The notes beneath the pieces were generated by a model, which worked only from the letters and a program-made list of their open reading frames with translations, was not told the origin of the DNA and ran no database searches. The translations under genes were made by a program, and so were the position numbers. From contig DATEKK010000212.1 of NCBI GenBank assembly GCA_035277485.1, forward strand, positions 1 through 25,153: a stretch of DNA of 25,153 nucleotides. Reading direction: 5' to 3'. Positions within the stretch are counted from its first letter, which is position 1. Each line of letters opens with the position of its first letter. Of the stretch, positions 8,545-15,326 are shown one piece after another. The stretch comes from JADGGM01 sp035277485. Lineage in GTDB: Bacteria > Gemmatimonadota > Gemmatimonadetes > Gemmatimonadales > Gemmatimonadaceae.

Positions 8545-8574
8545 AAATTACGAATGACTTGACAGCGCGGTCAA
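8545..8574 (-). promoter_or_regulatory. Putative promoter of hrcA-dnaJ operon, inside the hemW 3' end
   Basis: On the minus strand TTGACC (8574-8569) and TAATTT (8550-8545) are spaced by 18 bp. The -10 begins at the hemW TAA stop. The expected start of transcription, about seven bases on, coincides with the hrcA ATG at 8537. The surroundings are strikingly AT-rich compared with adjacent coding DNA. Confidence 0.5.
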
Positions 8575-9702
8575 GTCGGTTGCGAGCGCATCGAGGCGAA
8601 GCCACCCGTGGGGCGTAAGGCGAAGCGTCGTCTCACGGCGAGCGGCCCAGCCCGACGCGATCCATCGCTCCAGCATGGCCGGATCGATGAGCAACGCCAA
8701 TCGTGCGAGGTCCACGCCATCGCTGGTACGCAAGCCGAGGTAGATGCGTTCGGTATCGAGGTTCTCCTGCGTGAGGACCTCGTCACCGGCGCATGGGTCA
8801 CCGCCAGCCGACAGGTGGCGCGACCAATCGGCGAGCTCGCGGACATTCCATCGGCGTCGCATGGCGTCGAACGAGTGTGCGCTGGGCCCGAACCCGTCGT
8901 ACGCGACGTGTCGCCAGTAGCTCGAGTTGTGGCGCGCGCGGCTGCCGGGTCGAGCGTAGTTAGACACCTCGTAGTGCTCGAATCCCGACGCGGCGAGCGT
9001 CTCGTGAGCCGCCAGGAATTCCCGTTCGTACATGTCGTCGGGCGCCTCGCGCATGAGCTGTCGGTCGCGCCAGCGCGCGAGCGGCGTCGCCGGTTCGACC
9101 GTGAGTCCATAGAGCGAGAGATGTGCCGGATCGAGCGCCAGCGCGCGTCGAACATCCTCGTCCCAATCGCGGTCCAGTTCAGCCGGCAGAGCGAAAATGA
9201 GGTCGAGCGACAGGTTCTCGATTCCTGAGGCGCGCGCCGCGATCACCGCGCGTTCGATCTGATTCGCGGTATGCGTGCGGTGCATCCAGGCGAGCACACC
9301 CTCGTCGAACGACTGTGCGCCGATCGACAGCCGGTTGACGCCGGCGGCGCGCCACGACGCGGCCGCCTCCACGGTGACGTCGTCGGGGTTGGCCTCGAGT
9401 GTGACTTCGGCGCGATCGTCGAACCGGAAGTGTTCGCGCAGGCGATCGAGCAGACGCGCGACGCCGTCGCCGCCTAACAGAGACGGCGTGCCGCCGCCGA
9501 AATAGAGGGTGTCGATGTCGCGCGCCGGCTCATCCGGGTAGCGGAGTTCGACCTCGCGCGCGAGCGACTCGATGAATTCGCGAACCGGGACCGTGCGGCG
9601 CACCGCGATCGCGAAGTCGCAATACGAGCATCGTCGCCGGCAGAACGGGACGTGCACGTAGACGTGCTTGGCGGGCGACTCGGGCGGAGGCGAGGGCGTC
9701 AT
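8548..9702 (-). CDS. hemW: Radical SAM protein HemW (HemN-like family)
   Basis: HemW is a radical SAM protein of the coproporphyrinogen-oxidase family that acts as a haem chaperone; many genomes label it HemN. The 384-residue protein has the cluster-binding C21-x3-C25-x2-C28 (CRRRCSYCDF) after HVYVHVPF. LYFGGGTPSLL, EANPDD, NRLSIGAQSF and LIFALP then follow as in the family. The C-terminal HemN_C domain includes HYEVSNYARPG and the GFGPSAHSF motif. Its short N-terminus and lack of the oxidase-specific N-terminal extension favour HemW over HemN. ATG 9702 (MTPSPPPESP) was chosen because the upstream in-frame extension looks non-coding. No clear ribosome-binding site is visible. Confidence 0.92.
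   Translation of the reverse strand: MTPSPPPESPAKHVYVHVPFCRRRCSYCDFAIAVRRTVPVREFIESLAREVELRYPDEPARDIDTLYFGGGTPSLLGGDGVARLLDRLREHFRFDDRAEVTLEANPDDVTVEAAASWRAAGVNRLSIGAQSFDEGVLAWMHRTHTANQIERAVIAARASGIENLSLDLIFALPAELDRDWDEDVRRALALDPAHLSLYGLTVEPATPLARWRDRQLMREAPDDMYEREFLAAHETLAASGFEHYEVSNYARPGSRARHNSSYWRHVAYDGFGPSAHSFDAMRRRWNVRELADWSRHLSAGGDPCAGDEVLTQENLDTERIYLGLRTSDGVDLARLALLIDPAMLERWIASGWAARRETTLRLTPHGWLRLDALATDLTALSSHS
8556..8577. promoter_or_regulatory. Perfect inverted repeat, candidate operator for hrcA
   Basis: Arms GACTTGAC (8556-8563) and GTCAAGTC (8570-8577) are perfectly complementary around a 6-base centre AGCGCG. The repeat covers the -35 box and part of the spacer of the predicted hrcA promoter, where a repressor would block RNA polymerase. 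It differs from canonical CIRCE (TTAGCACTC-N9-GAGTGCTAA). It lies within the last codons of hemW, so a role as a weak hemW terminator stem followed by AT-rich sequence is the alternative. Confidence 0.45.
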
Positions 9703-9811
9703 GCGTTGCACGATGAAAGATATCGTCCATGCGAGACGGCCGCCCGAAACGGCGATTATTCGGTTGGAGAGAACGCCGCGTGCGCGTGGCGAAGTGCTCT
9801 GACGTTGGTTG

Positions 9812-9896
9812 AAAGGATAACGACAAGGGCACAAGGGATGGGGTCGGTTCGCATCCCACTTCAACGCCGCAGCACCCAAGGTTGGTGTTATCCTTT
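9812..9896. repeat. Copy A of a diverged inverted repeat, with 10-bp terminal arms
   Basis: The ends AAAGGATAAC (9812-9821) and GTTATCCTTT (9887-9896) are perfect reverse complements, and an inner pair GGGATG (9835-9840) / CATCCC (9852-9857) could form a second stem. The right arm contains the stop codon of the GxxExxY gene. About 66 bp from 9812 align at roughly 75 percent, in inverted orientation, with 10448-10518 on the other side of that gene. Confidence 0.7.
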
Positions 9897-10316
9897 GAAC
9901 CCTTCGTTGAAGACGCTCACCTTGCGGACCATCGTACCGTGTCGCTCGGCGCGTTTGATTGCCGGCTTGGGCCCGAAGTGAAAGAGGAGCCCGATTTGTA
10001 GGTTGATGGCTCGCAGATAGCTGAAGATTTGCCTGAGCGAGGCGGGAGGGAGCTCCGCGCCTGCTTTGAGCTCGACGACGAGAACGTTGTCGATGATCAT
10101 ATCGAGTCGGTGTCTCGCGATCTCGTGTCCTTTATAGGAAATGGCGACGGACACTTCGCGCCCAACTCGGTGTCCGCGGGCAACGAGCTCCCGTTCGAGA
10201 GCGGCCGCGTACACGTGCTCGACAAATCCATAGCCGAGTGAGTTGTAGACCTCGAAGTACGCGCCGATGACGGAGCGCGTTAGCGCAGCTTCCGGTTGAA
10301 ACTCAATGCTTGCCAT
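9888..10316 (-). CDS. GxxExxY protein (PD-(D/E)XK nuclease-like fold)
   Basis: A 142-residue member of the GxxExxY family: the name-giving motif is G30-x2-E33-x2-Y36 (GFVEHVY). A nuclease-like D72...E82-L-K84 (RLDMIIDNVLVVELKA) follows, and then the RQIFSYLRA helix and the C-terminal GLLFHFG and RKV segment. The family has no established function; its core resembles PD-(D/E)XK enzymes, so nucleic-acid cleavage is an inference. It often occurs as scattered copies in genomes. The start is ATG 10316 with a TAATAT element just upstream. It sits alone between hemW and dprA, flanked by inverted copies of a repeat, which suggests a movable or recently inserted cassette. Its base composition is less GC-biased than its neighbours. 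Confidence 0.88.
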   Translation of the reverse strand: MASIEFQPEAALTRSVIGAYFEVYNSLGYGFVEHVYAAALERELVARGHRVGREVSVAISYKGHEIARHRLDMIIDNVLVVELKAGAELPPASLRQIFSYLRAINLQIGLLFHFGPKPAIKRAERHGTMVRKVSVFNEGFKG

Positions 10317-10322
10317 GACGCC

Positions 10323-10328
10323 ATATTA
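10323..10328 (-). promoter_or_regulatory. Putative -10 element of the GxxExxY gene
   Basis: TAATAT on the minus strand lies six bases before the ATG, preceded by GTG resembling an extended -10. The -35 region is poor. Transcription would begin at or next to the ATG, so the transcript may be leaderless; no Shine-Dalgarno is present. Confidence 0.4.
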
Positions 10329-10447
10329 CACCCGCTAGAGCGAGCGCCAGGTGCATTTAATTGCCTTCGGAAGTGTTTTGTTGCAATCACCGTGGTGACA
10401 AACGTTTGCCTAACGACGACGGCCAGACCGAAGGCCAGTGGCGTGGC

Positions 10448-10518
10448 ACCGGGTGCGTGCGTCGTTGAGGTTGGATGTGCACCGACCCTATCCCTGGCAT
10501 CCTCGTCGTTATCCTTTT
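10448..10518. repeat. Copy B of the inverted repeat flanking the GxxExxY gene
   Basis: Read on the minus strand from 10518, it begins AAAGGATAACGACGAGG, compared with AAAGGATAACGACAAGG in copy A. It continues with matching blocks GGGAT, GGGTCGG, CATCC, TCAACG and GCACCC. It lacks the second terminal arm that copy A has. The surrounding gap 10317-10573 holds no gene that I can support; it contains one GTTAGGC heptamer at 10408-10414. Confidence 0.65.
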
Positions 10519-10573
10519 ATCCCTTGTCGAAGAATCTCGCTTCCCTCGGCTCGATCTCGAGGCAGGGGCCAGT

Positions 10574-11662
10574 TTATCGGCGACGGATCTCGCCATCGAG
10601 CGCGCACGCAATGAGGCCGCGTAGCTCGAGGGAAGTGACGGCGGCGAGACATGCGCGAGCCGCGAGCCGCGTGCGGACCGTGAGGGTATCCATGTCGGCG
10701 GGACCCTGTGCGAGCGCGTCCCACACGGCGCGTTCGTCCGGCGTGTCCAACGAAGGTTCGATGCGTTTCCGCGGCGGCGCCTGGATGAGGCCCAACGCGT
10801 CGTCGACATCGGCGATGACGTGCGCGCCATCGCGCAGCAGGCGGTTGGACCCGAGGCTTTGGAGCGAGTCGATGCGGCCCGGCACCGCCGCAAAGTCGCG
10901 CGAGAGGTCGCGGGCGTAGTCGGCGGTGATGAGCGCACCGCTGCGTTCCGGTGCTTCGCACACGATCGTCAGCCTCGCGAGCGCGGCGATGATGCGGTTG
11001 CGTTTGGGGAACGATCCTCCGTTCGCCCGGTCGCCTGGGAGCTCCTCGGAGAGCAGGAGACCCTCGGATGCGATGCGCTCGTGCAGCGCGCGGTGCGCGG
11101 AGGGGTACGCTACATCGACACCGGTGCCGAGTACGGCGATGGTCGAGCCGCCGGGGCACGAGAGCGCCGCCAGGTGGGCGGCGGCATCGATGCCGCGGGC
11201 CATACCGCTCACGATGGTGGCACCGGCGCGCGCGAGTGCCGATGCGATCTCCCCGGTGGCGCGCTCGCCATAGACCGTCGCGCGACGCGTGCCGACGATG
11301 GCGACGATGGTCGAGTGCAGAAGCCGTGTTTGACCCAGCGCCCACAGAAGAGGCGGCGAGAGCCGTTGGTTGGGGGCGCCGGCGTGGTCGAGGTCGAGCA
11401 GCGATGCCGGATAGTCGGCGTCGCCGGCGAGGATCAGCGTTGCGCCGATCCGGTCCGCGCGCGCGATCGCATCGTCGGCCGAGCGAAGGGCGGCGGTTCG
11501 ATTTGCGGCGTCGCCGCTCGCATCGAATGCGCGCGGGGCGGAGCCAAATCGTGCAACGAGGTCGTGGTAGGTGGCGATCCCGACGAGCGGCAGGAGGGAC
11601 AGCGCGAGCGCTCGGCGCCGCGATTCGGGATCAGGGCAAGGCGGCGTCGTTGGCTCGGGCAG
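10574..11662 (-). CDS. dprA: DNA-processing protein DprA (start codon non-canonical)
   Basis: DprA loads RecA onto incoming single-stranded DNA during natural transformation. Rossmann-fold signatures are clear: VGTRRATVYG, IVSGMARGIDAAAH, VLGTGVDVAYP, SFPKRNRIIAALA, ERSGALITADYA and AVPGRIDSLQSLGSNRLL. A C-terminal winged-helix domain follows. The conserved N-terminus (SLLPLVGIATYHDLVARFGS and DADYPASLL) is encoded in the same open frame back to about 11728. That frame contains no ATG, GTG or TTG before 11212, which lies inside the Rossmann fold. I placed the start at CTG 11662 (xPEPTTPPCPDPESRRR), giving 362 residues and a 32-base overlap with obgE; this start is uncertain. Alternatives are another rare start such as ATT-type codons, or a sequence error near the obgE junction. 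Confidence 0.85.
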   Translation of the reverse strand: MPEPTTPPCPDPESRRRALALSLLPLVGIATYHDLVARFGSAPRAFDASGDAANRTAALRSADDAIARADRIGATLILAGDADYPASLLDLDHAGAPNQRLSPPLLWALGQTRLLHSTIVAIVGTRRATVYGERATGEIASALARAGATIVSGMARGIDAAAHLAALSCPGGSTIAVLGTGVDVAYPSAHRALHERIASEGLLLSEELPGDRANGGSFPKRNRIIAALARLTIVCEAPERSGALITADYARDLSRDFAAVPGRIDSLQSLGSNRLLRDGAHVIADVDDALGLIQAPPRKRIEPSLDTPDERAVWDALAQGPADMDTLTVRTRLAARACLAAVTSLELRGLIACALDGEIRRR

Positions 11663-12662
11663 CCGCGGCGGCGGCCGTGCGTAGCTCGAGGAGGCGTGCC
11701 CACAGCGCCGCGAGCAGCGCGTCGAGGCCTAACCGCGCGACCGCGCTGATGGCGAAGATCCCGAACGCTTCCGGCGCGTGGATGGGCGGCGGATCCAGTT
11801 CGCCTAACAGATCCATTTTGGTGAACACCACGCAGTGGGGCTTGGACGCGAGCTCGGCGGAATAGCTGGCGACCTCGCGGCGGAGTCCATCGTAGTCGGT
11901 CTGCCAGTCGATGGCGTCGACGGGAACGAGGAACGCGAGGATGCGCGTGCGCTCGATGTGGCGCAGGAACGTGAGACCGAGTCCGCGTCCTTCGTGCGCG
12001 CCTTCGATGATGCCGGGAATGTCGGCCACCACGAACGTGCGGTGGTCGGACAACTGCACCACGCCCAAGTTAGGCGAGAGCGTGGTGAACGGATAGTCGG
12101 CGATCTTCGGGTGGGCCGCCGAGATCACCGAGAGGAGCGTGGACTTTCCGGCGTTCGGCTGGCCGACCAGGCCGACGTCTGCGATCAGCTTGAGCTCGAG
12201 CTCGATGCGGCGCGCCTGGCCTTCCTCGCCCACCTGCCAGTCGCGCGGCGCCTGGTGCGTGGACGAGACGAAGAACGCATTGCCCCGCCCACCGCGGCCG
12301 CCGCGCGCGACCAGGAGCGTTTGTCCGTCTTCGACCACTTCGCCTAACAGTTCGTTGGTGTCGAGGTCGCGCACGACCGTGCCCGGCGGGACCGGCAGGA
12401 CGATGTCGTCTCCCGAGCGGCCCGTCTTGTTCGCGCCCATGCCGTGCTCGCCGCGGTCGGCCGCGAAGCGCGTGCGATACGTGTAGTCGAGCAGCGTCGC
12501 GAGGTTGCTGTCGGCGCGCAGCAGGACATTGCCGCCGCGCCCGCCGTCGCCGCCGTCCGGTCCGCCCATGGGCACGCGGTGCTCGCGGCGGAACGACACG
12601 CATCCAGAGCCGCCCGTGCCGGCTTCGATCTGGATTTCGACGCGATCGATGAAGGGACTCAT
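11631..12662 (-). CDS. obgE: Obg family GTPase ObgE/CgtA
   Basis: An essential GTPase linked to 50S assembly and stress responses. The 343-residue protein has the glycine-rich Obg fold (1 to about 158; GGPDGGDGGRGG, GGRGGRGN). The GTPase domain follows: G1 GQPNAGKS (167-174), G2 YPFTTLSPN, G3 DIPG (214-217), G4 TKMD and G5 SAV. It ends shortly after the G domain, so the variable C-terminal TGS/OCT extension of some homologues is missing. The ATG 12662 overlaps the upstream gene's stop in the pattern ATGA, indicating coupling. It carries four GTTAGGC copies, one read as Pro-Asn in SPNLG of the switch region. Confidence 0.97.
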   Translation of the reverse strand: MSPFIDRVEIQIEAGTGGSGCVSFRREHRVPMGGPDGGDGGRGGNVLLRADSNLATLLDYTYRTRFAADRGEHGMGANKTGRSGDDIVLPVPPGTVVRDLDTNELLGEVVEDGQTLLVARGGRGGRGNAFFVSSTHQAPRDWQVGEEGQARRIELELKLIADVGLVGQPNAGKSTLLSVISAAHPKIADYPFTTLSPNLGVVQLSDHRTFVVADIPGIIEGAHEGRGLGLTFLRHIERTRILAFLVPVDAIDWQTDYDGLRREVASYSAELASKPHCVVFTKMDLLGELDPPPIHAPEAFGIFAISAVARLGLDALLAALWARLLELRTAAAAAARANDAALP

Positions 12663-13312
12663 GCGGCGCGAACCCGGTCCCAGAGCAAACGGAATCGGTG
12701 AATGGCGTCGGTGCTCACGCGAGGCGCCACGATGTCGAGCACGTGATCGATGTCTGCCGGCGATGCGCCCGCGTTGATCGCTCCGCGCAGATGCGCGTGA
12801 AGCTGGCGGTCCTGCTCACCGACGGCGCAGACGGCAACGATGCAGAGCTCGCGGCGGCGCAGGTCGAGCTGCGGGCGACCCAGGACTTTGCCGTACCCAT
12901 CCACGATCATCCAGGCATCGAGCGCCGGGTGCAGCTCACGGATATTGGCGCGCAGGCGCTCGTAGGTATCGCCGTAAACGGTGGCGCACGTCGATTGGCC
13001 GCGCGCGTACCACGCACGGACCCGCGCCGGCGCCGGATCCGCGTCCGGATCTACGTTAGGCGCGCGCCGGCCCGACGCGCGCCGCCATTCGCGCGCCGCG
13101 TTCAATGCGCGCGGGAATCCGCTGAACAGATGCGACTGCAGAATGAGCTCCTCCACCCATACGGGATCGATGCGCTCCGCCACCGCGCGCGCCATGGCCT
13201 CGCGGAGCGCCAGCTCGCCGTCGCTCGCGATGGACACCGCGAGCTCCACGAGGCCGCGCGTGGCGTCGTCGAGTGCAGGCAGTTTATGCGCCGCCGCCGG
13301 CGGGGACGTCAT
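12659..13312 (-). CDS. Carboxymuconolactone decarboxylase (CMD)-family protein
   Basis: A 217-residue all-helical protein with two CMD-like halves. The C-terminal half has the family pattern RRELCIVAVCAVGEQDRQLHAH followed by GAINAGASPADIDHVLD; the N-terminal half (TRGLVELAVSIAS ... VEELILQSHLFSGFPRALNA) is a more distant repeat. The AhpD-type CxxC redox pair is not seen, so alkyl-hydroperoxidase activity is not supported; the true substrate is unknown. It is directly upstream of obgE with a 4-base ATGA overlap and 36 bp after the asparaginase gene. The start is ATG 13312. Its GTTAGGC copy is read as Pro-Asn. Confidence 0.82.
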   Translation of the reverse strand: MTSPPAAAHKLPALDDATRGLVELAVSIASDGELALREAMARAVAERIDPVWVEELILQSHLFSGFPRALNAAREWRRASGRRAPNVDPDADPAPARVRAWYARGQSTCATVYGDTYERLRANIRELHPALDAWMIVDGYGKVLGRPQLDLRRRELCIVAVCAVGEQDRQLHAHLRGAINAGASPADIDHVLDIVAPRVSTDAIHRFRLLWDRVRAA

Positions 13313-13348
13313 CGAATCCGTGCGTGGCGAACCGTTTCATTGCGGGCG

Positions 13349-14335
13349 TCACGACGCCGGATGAACATCGCCGACCGTCGCGCCACGCGTGTTGATGATC
13401 GGCGTGGTCAGGAATCCGTGCAAACGGGGCGGCAGTGTCTCGGGCAGGAGGCCCAAGTGCTGCAGCGCGCGCAGCACCGCCGGATGTTGGGCGCGCGACG
13501 CGCCGTCTTCGACCTTGATCGCGAGTCCCAAGCCTGCCGCGGGAATCGCCACACTGTGCACGCCTTCCGCGCCGACCTTGGACAACACCGCGCCTTCCGT
13601 CTCTTCCATCAGCACGGTGTCGAAGCGGTCGGTGCCGCCCACGAGGTACGGACGCGTGGTCATCGCGTGCACGATCCGCTGCGGGACGTCGACGCCGCGC
13701 TGCGCCGCGTCGCCTAACCGGGCAAACGCGAGCGCCATCGCGCGCAGCGGCAGGCCGAACGCCACGACGCCGCACCCATCCACCACCTGCACGATGTCGT
13801 CGGCCGGCACGCCGCTCCACCGCGCGACTTCTTGGAGCGCGCCCTGTTGCACGGGATGGCACGTCGTCTCGTAGCCTAACGTCGGCCATCCGGCGCGGCG
13901 CGCGTGCGCCAGCATCGCCGCGTGCTTGCCCGAGCAATTGTTGTGCAGGCGGCTGGGCGCGTCGCCCGATTGCTGCAAGAGACGCGCACCGCGCCGCGTG
14001 AGCGGGTCGTGCGGTCCGCACGCGAGGTCGCCTTCCTCGAGACCAACGGTGTCGAGCATGCGGCGCGCGAGCTCGACGTGCTCGGGCTCGCCACCGTGCG
14101 ACGCGCATGCGAGCGCGAGCGCATCGTCGCCCCAGCCCAGCTGGTCGAATGCCGCGGACTCGAGGAGCGGCATCACCTGGAACGGCTTGGCGCACGATCG
14201 CCAGACCGTCACGATGTTGATGTCGCCGCTCTCGCACACCACGCGGCTTGCTGCGTCGACCACCACGGCGTGTACGCGGTGGCGGGATTCTACGAGGTCG
14301 CCGCGGGTGGCGACGACGTCCAGGTCAAGCTGCAT
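13349..14335 (-). CDS. Asparaginase, Rhizobium-type (asparaginase II / ReAV-like)
   Basis: Hydrolyses L-asparagine to aspartate and ammonia. The 328-residue protein belongs to the class-3 asparaginases, unrelated to E. coli AnsA/AnsB. The catalytic layout is seen: S47-x2-K50 (RSCAKPFQ), C134 and K137 (NNCSGKH), and C188 (VDGCGV), matching, shifted by one, the residues described for the Rhizobium etli enzyme. CASHGGEPEH and EETEGAVLSKVGAEGVHS also fit. No signal peptide is visible, so it should be cytoplasmic. I chose ATG 14335 (MQLDLDVVATRGD); the upstream frame lies inside the transporter gene, which it overlaps by 11 bases. The neighbouring transporter may move amino acids, but this is only a guess from context. 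Confidence 0.92.
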   Translation of the reverse strand: MQLDLDVVATRGDLVESRHRVHAVVVDAASRVVCESGDINIVTVWRSCAKPFQVMPLLESAAFDQLGWGDDALALACASHGGEPEHVELARRMLDTVGLEEGDLACGPHDPLTRRGARLLQQSGDAPSRLHNNCSGKHAAMLAHARRAGWPTLGYETTCHPVQQGALQEVARWSGVPADDIVQVVDGCGVVAFGLPLRAMALAFARLGDAAQRGVDVPQRIVHAMTTRPYLVGGTDRFDTVLMEETEGAVLSKVGAEGVHSVAIPAAGLGLAIKVEDGASRAQHPAVLRALQHLGLLPETLPPRLHGFLTTPIINTRGATVGDVHPAS

Positions 14336-15233
14336 CACGAACCGCCGTCTGCTTGGGAACGATCGCGGTGCGAGCCACCGCGAGGACGACACCGCCCAAC
14401 ACAAAGGTGCCGCCGACGAGCGTGAACGTCGACGGCACTTCGCGAATGCTGGGGACGAACGCCGCAATGAGCGTCGCGCCGACGGGTTCGCCGAGCGCGG
14501 TGACGTTCACCACGTACGCGGGCAGGTACTTGAGGGCCCAGTTGAGGCCGGTGTGGCCGAGGAGCATGGGGCCCAAGGCGAGCGCGACGAAGATCGCGAG
14601 CTCTCGGCGCGGCTCGGGCAGGACCGGCGCGCGCGTGACGAGGCAGATGCCTAACAGCACGACGAAGCAGGTGCCGTAGACGAGCGCCACGTACGGCCAG
14701 AGATCGAGCGTGCGGCGGAGCCGCCGCCCAACGAGATAGTAGAGCGCAGCCGCCACGCCGCCGCCGAGTGCCAACGCGTCGCCCAACAGGGCGCGCGTGC
14801 CTTCCGCGTTCATCGCGAACCGCGCGTCGCCCCATGCGACGATGCACGCGCCCGCCATTGCGAGCGCGATGCCCAACCATTGGCGTCCGGTGGGCGCCTC
14901 ACGCAGCCAGATCACCGAGAGGAGCGCGACGATCACCGGTTGGATGTTGACCAACACGACGGATGCGGCGATCGACGTCAGGTCGACCGACGCGGTCCAA
15001 CTCCAGAAGTGCAGCGCGAGCATGACGCCGGCGCCGAGCGCGAGCGCGACACCACGGCGATCGAGCCGCGCCCATTGCGTCCATCCTCGGCGCGGGATGA
15101 GGATCGCGGCGATGACGACCACCGAAAAGAACAAGCGCCACGTGGCGATGACGAGCGGCGCGGCGTGCGACAAGCGCACGAGCGGCGCGGCCATGGAAAT
15201 CCCGATGATCGCCGCCAGGAGCACGAGCAGCAT
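14325..15233 (-). CDS. DMT-superfamily transporter with EamA domains
   Basis: A 302-residue inner-membrane protein with about ten predicted membrane segments in two EamA repeats, for example LLVLLAAIIGISMAAPLV, VVVIAAILI and GIALAMAGACIVAWG. The second half includes LYYLVGRRLRR, VALVYGTCFVVLLGICLV and the conserved end GEPVGATLIAAF followed by GGTFVLGGVVLAV. The family exports small metabolites; the substrate cannot be told from sequence. The start is ATG 15233. It is the first gene of the eamA-asparaginase-CMD-obgE-dprA run and is divergent from the heptose kinase gene. Confidence 0.92.
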   Translation of the reverse strand: MLLVLLAAIIGISMAAPLVRLSHAAPLVIATWRLFFSVVVIAAILIPRRGWTQWARLDRRGVALALGAGVMLALHFWSWTASVDLTSIAASVVLVNIQPVIVALLSVIWLREAPTGRQWLGIALAMAGACIVAWGDARFAMNAEGTRALLGDALALGGGVAAALYYLVGRRLRRTLDLWPYVALVYGTCFVVLLGICLVTRAPVLPEPRRELAIFVALALGPMLLGHTGLNWALKYLPAYVVNVTALGEPVGATLIAAFVPSIREVPSTFTLVGGTFVLGGVVLAVARTAIVPKQTAVRDAA

Positions 15234-15326
15234 GCCTCATAAGCTATTGGGTCGCTCCGGCAAGAGGTATTGGTTGGCGCGACCGATACACTGCCGCGTG
15301 AGGCGTAGTCGAGTACATTAGGGGCC

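Noticed and set aside
8535..8700. CIRCE element upstream of hrcA
   Set aside because: No TTAGCACTC/GAGTGCTAA or close variant is present; only the different GACTTGAC repeat is found.
9703..9879. N-terminal extension of HemW to 9879
   Set aside because: It runs into repeat copy A and has no similarity to the radical SAM N-terminus; ATG 9702 gives the normal length.
11434..11703. Separate small gene at the obgE-dprA junction in another frame
   Set aside because: It overlaps both genes and has no recognisable content, while the dprA frame encodes the conserved DprA N-terminus.
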